This document shows positions 22,374 through 33,840 of a DNA stretch of 64,000 bases, one piece after another. The stretch's first letter is position 1, and each line of letters begins with the position of its first letter. Below the pieces are notes generated by a model. That model was given only the letters and a program-made list of their open reading frames with translations, was not told the DNA's origin and made no database searches. Location of the stretch: NCBI GenBank assembly GCA_026874595.1, contig CM049308.1:96770624-96834623 (forward strand), given 5' to 3'. Source of the stretch: Sipunculus nudus. Taxonomy: Eukaryota; Annelida; Sipuncula; Golfingiida; Sipunculidae. The translations under genes were made by a program, and so were the position numbers.

Positions 22374-23392
22374 TTTTTTTTTACGCCTTTTAATACCCCG
22401 TCATTGCCACTTGTCAAAAACTAAGGGGAAGATTTCTTTCATATTATGCATATGCATAGATATGGGATATGGGATGATGTATATTTATATAGGGGTCATG
22501 TGCTTTCCTATGAGAGTTGCCTTGACCTTGAATATTTCCGTATTTGGTAAAAATCTCTAAGGGTAAATATCTCTATAAGGAATGCATGGATTGGTCTAAA
22601 AATCAAATTGACCGAAGATCTTGGGTAGCTTTGTCTTCTGTGGAAGACAGGTGACACCTTCATCCTTCATCCTTTTCCTTCAAACTAATGGACAAAATAC
22701 TTTTTATATTATGCATATACATAGATAACGGTTATCAGATGATGTATATTTAAATTTGGATCATGACCTCTCCTATCAGAGTGGCCTTGACCTTGAATAT
22801 TCCCATATTTGGTGAAAAATATTGTTTCTCAAGTTGATAGATGGATGAAACCAGGGTCGCTTGCCAAGTGTCAGTATATGCTGCTGAAGATGGGGGCCTT
22901 TTCTTAAAGGAGATCAGGCTTTGTTTGCCCTGTATGTATATGCAGAAGTGTTGTTAATCCTACCATCCCCCCCACCCCCACCACCACCAAGTCCTTGCAT
23001 CTGTGGACTTGGGACATTAGTTATATTTCAACTGTATACATTTTATAAAATAAAAAATACATATATTTAATAATATATATATATATATATTATAAATAAA
23101 TAGGTCCAATCAAACAAATGTGTATACTACTGAACTTTCAACAATTTATGAAAAAGCCAACCAACGGTCATGGTAATAATACATATCTTATGGTCACAAA
23201 CTGCTCATGCATGGTTTGGTCACTAAATATTACTTGCTACAATTTCTTACTCATCAATACAAACCAATCATGTCAACCAGCAATGGCTTATATAACCTCT
23301 TCCTCATGGACTTTATCTCCATTTGATCTTATTTTAGATTTTTACCTTCAGGGTCAACTTCAGCTGAGCACAGTGACCCATGGGTGCCTTGT
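22374..23392 (+). repeat. Fragments of family E interior and a family A tail
   Basis: 22374-22920 resembles the family E interior (TTTAATACCCC, GGATGATGTATATTTA, CCTTGACCTTGAATAT). 22920-23392 resembles the 3' part of family A7, including a short AT run near 23071-23092, and ends CAGCTGAGCACAGTGACCC with CCTTGT, a family A terminus into which family D has inserted. No coding signal. Confidence 0.5.
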
Positions 23393-25391
23393 TGCTTGCC
23401 GGAATCAAAGATTTCGGCAAGCATATTACTCAGTTGCGTATGTCTGTTTGTCTGTTTGTTTGTTTGTTTGTTTGTTTGTCTGCACTCTCCTGGCCACAAT
23501 TTTGCCATAATCACCTTAAAACTTACAGGGATGATGAAAAACATAATTTCTAGGTGCCCTATTGTTTTTGGTTAAAATAGGTCAAAGGTCAAAGGTCAAG
23601 GTCACGACAGGTATGGTTAACGGTTTTTGCACTATAACTTCGCCATAAATAGGCTTATCCACTTCTGCAATAGCTCATTTTTTTGTCATCACCTGGCCTG
23701 TCATCTGGTGTGTAGCTGACTCAAATTTGAAGCATGGTTACAAATTTTTGGGGAAAAGTCATGATATTCGAAAATAAGGGGTCTTATTTTTGTAACTTTG
23801 TCAGTTTTAAAGCTAGAGTGATCTAGTTTTTTGCATCAGGAAGCATTCAACTAGTACTACAAGATTTTATTACAAGTCTTGCAGTATCTCGTAAAATATC
23901 TCGTGAATAGAGATATTTCGAGATTTAATTCATCTTGCGCCAAAGGCCACATTATTGCAGGAATCTTTTTGAAACTGACATATTATAAGTCCTACACTAG
24001 TATCTCGAAAATTGTTTTTTCATTTTTTGAACAGGGTCGCTAGGGGGCGCTGGAAGCGAACCTCCCGAACATATCATATTTTGGCCATATCTAAAAAATT
24101 ATAAGCCTCAATTACATAAACTATAGCTTATTTTCTTCCTCTGAGTCTTCTCCATAACCTAGTGTAGTCATCTGGTCACAATTTTGTGACACTTTGTCAG
24201 TGTGTCTGTCTGTTTGTCAGTTGTCCTCAAATTCGCCTTCTTGCTCTTGCGTCTCACATATAGCATTCTACAGGCCACAGTTTTGAAAGAATCCTTTTGA
24301 AACTATAACATCTTAAGTCTTACACTAATATCTCGAAACTAATTTTTCATTTTCCGGATATGGCCGCTAGGGGGCGCTGAACTCGAACCTCTCCCAACAT
24401 ATCATGCTTTGGCAATATCTCCAAAACTATAAACCTCAGTTACATAAACTGTAGCTTTTTTCTTCCTTTGAGTCTTCTCCATAACCTGGATTAGTCATCT
24501 GGACTCAATCTTGAGTCACTTTGTCAGTGTTTTCGTCTGTTTGTCAGTTGTCCTCAAATTCGCCTGCTTAATTGTTGGCTCTTGCGTCTCACATGTAGCA
24601 TTCTATAGGCCATAGTTTTGACGGAATCCTTTTGAAACTATTACATCTTATGTCTTACACTAATATCTAGAAATAAATTTTTCATTTTCCGGATATGGCC
24701 ACTAGTGGGCGCAGCACACGACCCTCACACACATACCATTATATTGGCCATATCTCTACACCAAAAGCCTCTGTTATATAAACTATAGCTTATTTTCTTC
24801 CTTTGAATCTTCTCCATAACCTGATTAAGGCATCTGGTTTCAATCTTCTGTCACTTTGTCAGTGTGTCCATCTGTTTGACCGTTATCCTCAAAGTCGCCT
24901 GCTTGCTGGTTCTTACGCCTTACATATAGCATTCTACAGGCCACGGCTTTGACGGAATCCTTTTAAAACTGGGACATCTCATGTCATACACTAATAATAC
25001 GAAACGCATTTGTCATCTTCGGAATATGTCTGTTGGAGGGCGCTACAGTCGAGCCTCCCAAGTATATCATTAATTCGCCATACCTCCAAAACTATAAATC
25101 TAAATTACATAAATTATAACTCATTTTCTTCCTTTGAATCTTCTCAATCACTAGGTTATGTCATCTGGTGTCAATCTTGTCTCACAAATCACTATGTCCC
25201 TCTGTTCGTCTTTTGTTGTCAGTGTTGTCTGCTTGCCTGTTCTTTTGTCTCATATGTCATTCTACGGGCCACATATTCTCAGCAATGTCCCTGAGAGTCA
25301 TTCCATTAATAGAAAACCGACAATATGTTCTTTCTGTCCGTCTGTGTTTCACTTCCGATTTCCGGCAAGCGTTCGACCTATGGTCGTCTAG
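23393..25391 (+). mobile_element. Family D element (HINE-like), complete, 2.0 kb
   Basis: 5' hairpin: GCTTGCCG ... CGGCAAGC with inner GAATC/GATTT and loop AAA. Near the 3' end TTCCGGCAAGC (25360-25370) repeats the arm inverted, followed by CGACC, loop TAT, GGTCG (25374-25386) and TCTAG. A TTTG microsatellite lies at 23443-23480 and one AGGTCAAAGGTCAAGGTCAC module at about 23586. Four tandem units of about 330 bp follow (24030-25130), each with a GGGGGCGCT-like core. Inserted between T and T at the tip of a family A tail. Encodes no recognisable protein. Confidence 0.75.
23979..25150 (+). repeat. ~330-bp tandem units with CTCF-like cores
   Basis: Four diverged units, each with TTTTGAAACT, a GC-rich core, CCATATCT, ACATAAACTATAGCT and CTTCCTTTGAGTCTTCTCC. 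The cores are at 24036-24053 (GTCGCTAGGGGGCGCTGG), 24363-24378, 24698-24715 (GCCACTAGTGGGCGCAGC) and 25029-25046. In the surrounding AT-rich DNA they stand out. Confidence 0.75.
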
Positions 25392-26005
25392 TTTGTTGGT
25401 CAAATGTATCCTCCATTTAACTCTCAGGCCCATCATGTTTTTTTTTTTCTTATTGCATTATTAAATGGTTTCAGGTCACAATTTTCATGTATTACACTGT
25501 GCAATATGTACTTATCAGATTAAGTTTATGCTCATTTGAAAATGTACAGTTCTAATTTTTACAGAATTTTATTTAATTAATAAATTAAATGTGTATTATT
25601 ATACCACAGCTCATCTCTACTTTCTTCCTTATTCTATATTTAACAGGGTTTCATATATTCCCTGTGGGTATTTTAAACACATATTACTTTCACATAGTTG
25701 AAATACAGATAGCTTTACAAATATTTGCACATGAGAGGCTCCTGCATCTTTGATGTAGTCCATTAAATTGCACATGCAGTATTTGTCTTGCATTCACATA
25801 TTTAGTATTTGATTTTCATCAAATAGCAGGGCCATTTCCTCTTAGCTTTTCAAATCCTATTATTTAAAAAATAGAAATAAGTACATTTTGCATTTGCTAA
25901 AATTTACAAAGTTCAGCTGAGCGCCATAACCCATGGGTCCCTTGTTCTATAAAAAGCTTCAAAATCTAGATTTGCTCAAAATGCTAATGAATGTTGTCAT
26001 TTCAG
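25392..26005 (+). other. Family A tail and end of the Akt upstream intron
   Basis: 25480-25945 resembles family A interiors and ends with CAGCTGAGCGCC and a CATAACCCATGGGTC variant of the tail, then CCTTGT. The last 60 bases lead into the splice acceptor TTTCAG at 26000-26005. No upstream Akt exon (glycine loop or catalytic lysine) was found between here and position 1. Confidence 0.55.
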
Positions 26006-26071
26006 GATGAAGTTGCCCATACACTTACAGAAAACAGAGTCTTACAAACAACAAAGCACCCATTTTTAACA
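26006..26071 (+). CDS. Akt: Akt exon: helix C of the kinase N-lobe
   Basis: Translates to DEVAHTLTENRVLQTTKHPFL plus T, 22 residues. This is helix C of AKT and the start of beta-4; the Glu of TLTE is the one that pairs with the catalytic Lys in active kinases. The acceptor is TTTCAG before 26006 and the donor ACA|GTAAGT after 26071, an ideal 5' splice site. Both borders are phase 0. The exon carrying the catalytic Lys, which should precede it, is not in the 26 kb upstream. Identity is secure because TENRVLQ and HPFLT are near-invariant in AKT. Confidence 0.95.
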
Positions 26072-26311
26072 GTAAGTTCATGTATTTTGTATGAAATGGT
26101 AACTCATAGTTGAAGTGTTTAAATAATATATGAAACAACTTATTCATCAGGGGTTTGTTTTAATATCTCTCCAGACAGTCTTTGAGAATTACAACGCCAG
26201 TCAGCAAATGGATATTGTACCACTATCTTTCATCTTATCATTTTTTTGAAGAACTGCATAATTTTAATTTTGTTGGCACTTTTTGTTTGGTATGTGTTTG
26301 AAACTTGGCCC
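26072..26311 (+). other. Intron, unique part before the 61-bp array
   Basis: Begins with the splice donor GTAAGT. AT-rich, with no recognised repeat or frame. Confidence 0.6.
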
Positions 26312-29300
26312 TGATCAGTTATATCAAACCCCTGTCCTCAGTACAAGCCTGATCCTGAGTGTCCTCTCTGTATGATCAGTAACATCAAACCTCTGTCCTC
26401 AGTACAAGCCTGATCCTGAGTGTCCTCTCTGTATGATTAGTAACATCAAACCTCTGTCCTCAGTTCAAGCCTGAACCTGAGTATCCTCTCTGTATGATTA
26501 GTAACATCAAACCCCTGCCCTCAGTACAAGCCTGATCCTGAGTGTCCTCTCTGTATGATCAGTAACATCAAACCCCTGCTCTCAGTACAAGCCGGATCCT
26601 AAGTGTCCTCTCTGTATGATCAGTAACATCAAACCCCTGCTCTCAGTACAAGCCTGAACCTGAGTATCCTCTCTGTATGATCAGTAAAATCAAACCCCTG
26701 CCCTCAGTACAAGCCTGATCCTGAGTGTCCTCTCTGTATGATCAGTAAAATCAAACCCCTGCTCTCAGTACAAGCCTGAACCTGAGTATCCTCTCTGTAT
26801 GATCAGTAACATCAAACCCCTGCTCTCAGTACAAGCCTGATCCCGAGTGTCCTCTCTGTATGATCAGTAACATCAAACCCCTGCTCTCAGTACAAGCCTG
26901 ATCCCGAGTGTCCTCTCTGTATGATCAGTAACATCAAACCCCTGCTCACAGTTCAAGCCTGATCCTGAGTGTCTTCTCTGTATGATCAGTAACATCAAAC
27001 CTCTGCTCTCAGTACAAGCCTGATCCTGAGTGTCCTCTATTTATGATCAGTAACATCAAACCCCTGCCCTCAGTACAAGCCTGATCCTGAGTGTCCTCTA
27101 TTTATGATCAGTAACATCAAACCTCTGCTCTCAGTACAAGCCTGATCCTGAGTGTCCTCTATTTATGATCAGTAACATCAAACCTCTGCTCTCAGTACAA
27201 GCCTGATCCTGGGTGTCCTCTCTGTATGATCAGTAACATCAAAGCCCTGCTCTCAGTACAATCCTGATCCTGAGTGTCCTCTCTGTATGATCAGTAACAT
27301 TTGAGCCCTGCTCTGAGTACAAGCCTGATCCTGAGTGTCCTCTCTGTATGATCAGTAACATCAAACCCCTGCTCTCAGTACAAGCCTGATCCCGAGTGTC
27401 CTCTCTGTATGATCAGTAACATCAAACCCCTGCTCTCAGTACAATCCTGATCCTGAGTGTCCTCTCTGTATGATCAGTAACATTTGAGCCCTGCTCTGAG
27501 TACAAGCCTGATCCTGAGTGTCCTCTCTGTATGATCAGTAACATCAAACCCCTGCTCTCAGTACAGGCCTGATCCTGAGTGTCCTCTCTGTATGATCAGT
27601 AACATCAAACCCCTGCTCTCAGTACAATCCTGATCCTGAGTGTCCTCTCTGTATGATCAGTAACATTTGAGCCCTGCTCTGAGTACAAGCCTGATCCTGA
27701 GTGTCCTCTCTGTATGATCAGTAACATCAAACCCATGCTCTCAGTACAAGCCTGATCCCGAGTGTCCTCTCTGTATGATCAGTAACATCAAACCCTTGCT
27801 CACAGTTCAAGCCTGATCCTGAGTGTCTTCTCTGTATGATCAGTAACATCAAACCTCTGCTCTCAGTACAAGCCTGATCCTGAGTGTCCTCTATTTATGA
27901 TCAGTAACATCAAACCCCTGCCCTCAGTACAAGCCTGATCCTGAGTGTCCTCTATTTATGATCAGTAACATCAAACCTCTGCTCTCAGTACAAGCCTGAT
28001 CCTGAGTGTCCTCTATTTATGATCAGTAACATCAAACCCCTGCCCTCAGTACAAGCCTGATCCTGGGTGTCCTCTCTGTATGATCAGTAACATCAAAGCC
28101 CTGCTCTCAGTACAAGCCTGATCCTGAGTGTCTTCTCTGTATGATCAGTAACATCAAACCCCTGCCCTCAGTACAAGCCAGATCCTGAGTATCCTCTGTA
28201 TAATCAGTAACATCAAAGCCCTGCCCTCAGTACAAGCCTGATCCTGAGTGTCTCTGTATGATCAGTAACATCAAACCTCTGTTCTCAGTACAAGCCTGAT
28301 CCTGAGTGTCCTCTCTGTATGATCAGTAACATCAAACCCCTGCCCTCAGTACAAGCCTGATCCTGAGTGTCCTCTCTGTATGATCAGTAACATCAAACCC
28401 CTGCCCTCAGTACAAGCCTGATCCATCAGTTACATCAAACCCCTGCCCTCAGTACAAGCCTGATCCTGAGTGTCCTCTGTGTATGATCAGCAACATCTAA
28501 CCCCTGCTCTTAGTTCAAGCCTGATCTTGAAGTGTCTCCTCTGTATGATCAGTAACATCAAACCCCTGCTCTTAGTACAAGCCTGATCCTGAGTGTCCTC
28601 TCTGTATGATTAGCAACATCAAACCCCTGCCCTCAGTACAAGCCTGATCCTGAGTGTCTCTGTATGATCAGTAACATCAAACCTCTGCTCTCAGTACAAG
28701 CCTGATCCTGAGTGTCCTCTCTGTATGATCAGTAACATCAAAGCCCTGCCCTCAGTACAAGCCTGATCCTGAGTGTCCTCTCTGTATGATCAGTAACATC
28801 AAAGCCCTGCCCTCAGTACAAGCCTGATCCTGTGTGTCTTCTCTGTATGATCAGTAACATCAAACCCCTGCCCTCAGTACAAGCCTGACCCTGTGTGTCC
28901 TCTCTGTATGATTAGTAACATCAAAGCCCTGCCCTCAGTACAAGCCTGATCCTGAGTGTCCTCTCTGTATGATCAGTAACATCAAAGCCCTGCCCTCAGT
29001 ACAAGCCTGATCCTGAGTGTCCTCTCTGTATGATTAGTAACATCAAAGCCCTACCCTCATTACAAGGCTGATCCTGAGTATCCTCTCTGTATGATCAGTA
29101 ACATCAAAGCCTTGCCCTCAGTACAAGCCTGATCCTGAGTGTCTTCTCTGTATGATCAGTAACATCAAACCTCTGCTCTCAGTACAAACCTGATCCTGAG
29201 TGTCCTCTCTGTATGATCAGTAACATCAAACCCCTGCCCTCAGTAAAAGCCTGATCCTGAGTGTCCTCTCTGTATGATCAGTAACATCAAACCCCTGCCC

Positions 29301-29450
29301 TCAGTACAAGCCTGAAACTGAGTGTCCTCTCTGTATGATCAGTAACATCAAACCCCTGCTCTCAGTACAAGCCTGATCCTGAGTTTCCTCTCTGTATGAT
29401 CAGTAACATCAAACCCCTGCCCTCAGTACAAGCCTGATCCTGAGTGTCTT
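26312..29450 (+). repeat. 61-bp minisatellite, about 51 copies
   Basis: Unit built from TGATCAGTAACATCAAACCC, CTGCTCTCAGTACAAGCC and TGATCCTGAGTGTCCTCTC; spacing between TCAGTACAAG starts is 61 bp (26521, 26582, 26643). Variants form larger patterns: a TTTGAGCCCTG variant recurs at 27298, 27481 and 27664 (183 bp), and a CACAGTTCAAGCC block recurs at 26947 and 27801 (854 bp). It fills most of the intron between the first two Akt exons. No spacers, so it is not CRISPR. Confidence 0.97.
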
Positions 29451-29702
29451 ATGGTAAAGACATTGCTTGCAAATCACTATCAGTTCATGTATTTGTTTGT
29501 GATAGCAGAACCATTGAAATTGGAATTTTTAAATGCATAAAATTACGTTAAACTAGGATAGCATGAGCAATTATGAAATCAAACTGTGCAGTCAAAATTA
29601 TGCAATCATGTACTCCAATAATCAGTTACTTAGCCATTTCAATTAATATTTGTTATTATGTGTTCTGTATTTTAATGTATTGGTAATGATTTTTTTTTTC
29701 AG
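29451..29702 (+). other. Intron end with splice acceptor
   Basis: AT-rich unique sequence ending in a T-run and CAG (TTTTTTTTTCAG), a strong polypyrimidine tract and acceptor for the exon at 29703. Confidence 0.7.
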
Positions 29703-29894
29703 CAATTGAAGTATTCATTCCAGACAGTAGATAGATTATGCTTTGTGATGGAATATGTGAATGGTGGAGAGCTGTTTTTTCATCTGTCCAAATGTCGGGT
29801 GTTCTCAGAGGACAGAACACGCTTCTACGGTGCAGAAATCATATCTGCTCTAGCCTACCTCCATAAAAACAACATTGTTTACAGAGACCTCAAG
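29703..29894 (+). CDS. Akt: Akt exon: hinge to catalytic loop
   Basis: 64 residues. The exon runs from [18 protein letters not shown] (beta-4, beta-5 and hinge) through [10 protein letters not shown] (helix D) and [13 protein letters not shown] (helix E) to NIVYRDLK, the catalytic loop with the catalytic Asp in RDLK. Acceptor CAG at 29702, donor AAG|GTAAGT after 29894; both phase 0. [12 protein letters not shown] is one residue shorter than the human LHSEKNVVYRDLK. SKCRVF has Cys where AKTs usually have Glu (SRERVF), an unusual but surface position. Confidence 0.96.
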
Positions 29895-30445
<551 letters not shown>

Positions 30446-31414
30446 ACATATTGAAACTGGTCTAACTGCCCCCCCCCCCCCCCCCAGCAAACCCAACCCA
30501 CTAAGTGCTATGCAGTAATTGAATATTGCCATATATATGGTGAAAATCACACAATATCATAAATATCTCAATAAGGGATGCATGGATTGGTCCAAAAATC
30601 AAATTGACTCAAGATTTTTGATAGCTTTTTTGTCTGCGGAAGACAGGTGGCGCCACCTTCTGTCTTTCTCTTGTTTTCATGCCTTTTAATACCCCATCAT
30701 TGCCACTTGACATTACTATGAGCATTAAAAGTCTAAAACTTATGGACAGATTAGGCTGAAATTGTACATGATCTTGGATACCTCCATCTTGAATTCAAGA
30801 CTGGTGGCGCCATTTGCAATTGTTTGTGACGGCATCCATCTGTACATGTGCTTTGGGTAAAAATTGATCAGATCTCCGGAATGGTTCAAGGTACTGGTCT
30901 GAAATTTGACATGTCCATCCATCTTGGAAAGTTTTCTCGTAAACCAGACAGGTGGCGCCACCTACCTCTCGTCTATATAGAATAAATTAATGCCCTTTTC
31001 TGAGGAATGATTTGCCCTTTTGGCCTGAAATTATGCCTATCCATAGATCTTACACTCCCCCATCTTTAACTTAAGACTGGTGGTGCCATCTGCAATTGTT
31101 TTGCCGTGGCGTCCATCTGTACATGTGCTCTTGGTGAAAATTGCTTATAACTCTGGAGTGGGTCAAGGTATTTGTCTGAAATTTTGTCCATCGATCTTTG
31201 AAAGTTTTCTTGTAAACCAGACAGGTGGCGCCACCTACCTTACCATTTTTATAGTATAAATTTTTCCCCTCCTCATAAGAGTGATTCTATGTATTGGCCC
31301 CCATATTTGGTGAAAAAAAAAAAACATTCAATAGAACAAATGTGTAAACTACTGAAATGTCAACAGTTAATAAAAAAGCCAACTAATGTTCATGGTAATA
31401 GTACTGATCATTTT
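30446..31414 (+). repeat. Poly-C run and family B/E-type interior fragment
   Basis: A C-run at 30470-30486 is followed by a block with GAATATTGCCATATATGG, then three or four diverged modules each holding GGTGGCGCCACC or a one-base variant (30646, 30950, 31225) separated by GTCCATCTGTACATGTGC. No termini are visible, so it is a truncated copy. No coding potential. Confidence 0.6.
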
Positions 31415-32616
31415 TAGCTCAGCTGACTATAAGTCATCTGAGCTATAGTCGTGGTCCATTGTCCGTCGTCCGTCCGTCTGTCTGTCCGTCCGTCTGTCCG
31501 TCTGGATGTCCATTCGTAAGACTGGCATGTTTCGACACCATTGGACCTACGAATCTGAAATTCGGCATACAGTTAGATGTCCCCAAAATCTCCTACCATG
31601 CCTAAAAATTGGGTCAATAGGACTTCGTTCCTTCGAGATATTAAGGAAAAACCTCAATTTTTTATTAGAAATCTATGCCAGATATTAAGTCAGTATTATA
31701 TAATTTAAAAAAGTTATGGGCCCAAACATAATGGACTTAACAAAACACTGTTGTTGGAATACTTCAGCCAGGAATTTACACTATGAGAGTATAGTATTAA
31801 GGTTTAGCTACTGATTTATAAGATGATGGGAACATTTTGCAGTTTATTTTATGGAATCATAGCAATAAACTTCGTTTCCTAGATATCTGAATATTTTTAT
31901 ATAAATCACCACATATAAAAGCAAGTGTTTGTTCTCATAATATGTGGATGTGTACTTGATTTAGGATGGCTTTATTTTATAACAAGACTTTTAGTCATGC
32001 TTTCTGCATTTCTATTCTTTCAGGTTTTGCAGTTTACCAACCCTGCTGACCCCATTGAAAAGCAGAGTGATAATAAAAAATATTGGACCTACACTTTTAC
32101 ATTTGCATATCTATAAATCTGATATGAACGCCTGAACATGCCTTTTGAATTGTTTTGGACATTCATTACTGTAACATCATTTGGAGAATTTGCCCCAAGT
32201 TTGGTCTCTTATTGGAGGATGTGTGATATCAAATGTCAGACTTGTCAGAAATCCATTATGTCTGCCAGTTAGCCACCTTAGAAATTCTTTCTTCAGTGCA
32301 GTTTCAGTAAGTTTTCTTTAATGTTTGGTCCGATTTAGAGAATGTTTGTTGTCTGATTTCAGACTTGTCAGAAGTCCAATATGGCCACCAGGCAACCATC
32401 TTTTAATTCCTTTTGATCATATTATCTCAAGAACTGTTAAAGTGAAGGCAGTCGGATGTATATTAATGTAATCTTGCAAAGGATTGGGTCAAATATTTCT
32501 TAATAAATATTATCATCATATATGAAAGTGCAGTACAGTTGGCTTGTATTGAATAAAAATTCATACAGAAGCACCTGTTTCTCAATAATTCTTGCATGGA
32601 TTTCCTTTGATTTTTA
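31415..32616 (+). mobile_element. Family A element (A8), left part
   Basis: Full head hairpin and CCGTCTGTCC run (31465-31505), then a shortened interior joined to the subtype seen at 15030-15850. It holds the second exon-like segment at 32024. Cut at 32617 by a C-rich element; no tail can be assigned with certainty. Confidence 0.65.
32024..32116 (+). repeat. Exon-like segment (copy 2)
   Basis: Preceded by ATTCTTTCAG; reads PADPIEKQSDNKKYWTYTF and then ends at a stop. Nearly identical to the copies at 15312 and 53569. Confidence 0.4.
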
Positions 32617-33840
32617 TGGCCCCCCCCCCCCCCCTACAAAGTGGCTGGGGCATATAGTTTTACCCATGTCCGTCCTTCCGTCATTCCGTCATTCCGAAAT
32701 CAAACAGTTGTACAGATTTTTTTTCGCAATGCCTGCAGATATTGGCCTGATTTTTGGTATGTGGGCAGATAATGACCAGTTACAGATCGAGTTCGCGTTT
32801 TGTCCCGGTTGACCTACTTTTGACCGTTTTACGGCTCCTAAACTTAGAAAATTTCATGAAAAATAGAAATTTTCATGACAAATACACATGTACAGACTTT
32901 TTTTTCGCAATGCCTGAAGATATTGGCCTGATTTTTGGTGTGTGGGCAGATGGCAGATAATGACCAGTTACAGATCGAGTTCACGTTACGTCCTGGTTGA
33001 CCTACTTTGGACCATTTTACGGCTCCTGAACATAGAAAATTTCATGAAAAATAGAAATTTTCATGACAAATACACATGTACAGACTTTTTTTCACAATGC
33101 CTGCAGATATTGGCCTGATTTTTGGTGTGTGGGCAGATATTGACCAGTTACAGATCAGGTTCGCATTTCGTCCCAGTTGACCTACTTTTGACCGTTTTAC
33201 AGTTCTTGAACATAGAAAATTTCATGAAAAATAGACATTTTCATGACAAATACACATGTACAGACTTTTTTTCGCAATGCCTGCAGATATTGGCCTGATT
33301 TTTGGTGCGTGGGCAGATAATGACCAGTTACAGATCGAGTTCACGTTTTGTCCCAGTTGACCTACTTTTGACTGTTTGATGGTGCCCTAACATAGAAAAT
33401 TTCATTGAAAATAGAAATTTTCATAACAAATGCATATGTATGGACTTTTTTTCCGCAATGCCTGCATATACCACCCTGATTTTTTATGTGTGGCCAGATA
33501 ATGACCAGTTACAGATCGAGTTCGCATTTCGTCCCAGTTGACCTACTTTTGACCGTTTTACAGCTCTTGAACATTGAAATTTCATGAAAAATAGACATTC
33601 TATGACAAGTGCACATGTACGGACTTTTTTTCGCAATGACTGCAGATACGGGCCTGATTTTTGGTGTGTGGGCAAATAATGACCATCTACAGATCAAGTT
33701 CTTGTTTTGTCCCAGTTGACCTTTTTTTGACCTTGACTGCTCCTGAATATAGAAAGTTTCATGAAAAATAGAAATTTTCATAGCAAATACACATGTACAG
33801 ACTTTTTTTTCGCAATGCCTGAAGATATTGGCCTGATTTT
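32617..33840 (+). repeat. Family F element fragment with ~181-bp tandem units
   Basis: Starts with a poly-C run and CAAAGTGGCTGGGGCATATAG, whose GGGGCATA can pair with the TATGGCCCC at the edge. Seven tandem units follow, each with CGCAATGCCTGCAGATATTGG, TGACCAGTTACAGATC and TTTCATGAAAAATAGA, spaced about 181 bp (32726, 32906, 33093, 33274, 33455, 33632, 33813). Cut at 33841 by element A9. Minus-strand frames that repeat with the units are by-products. Confidence 0.75.

Noticed and set aside
23384-23575. Cys-Leu-Phe-Val repeat frame
   Set aside because: Translation of a TTTG microsatellite in the family D head.
1-26005. Upstream Akt exons (PH domain, glycine loop, catalytic Lys)
   Set aside because: Searched by eye for segments coding GTFGKV- and YAMK-like motifs with splice borders; none found, and most of the interval is repeat.
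26312-29450. CRISPR-like regular array
   Set aside because: Repeat units abut directly with no unique spacers, and the setting is a spliced eukaryotic intron. It is a minisatellite.
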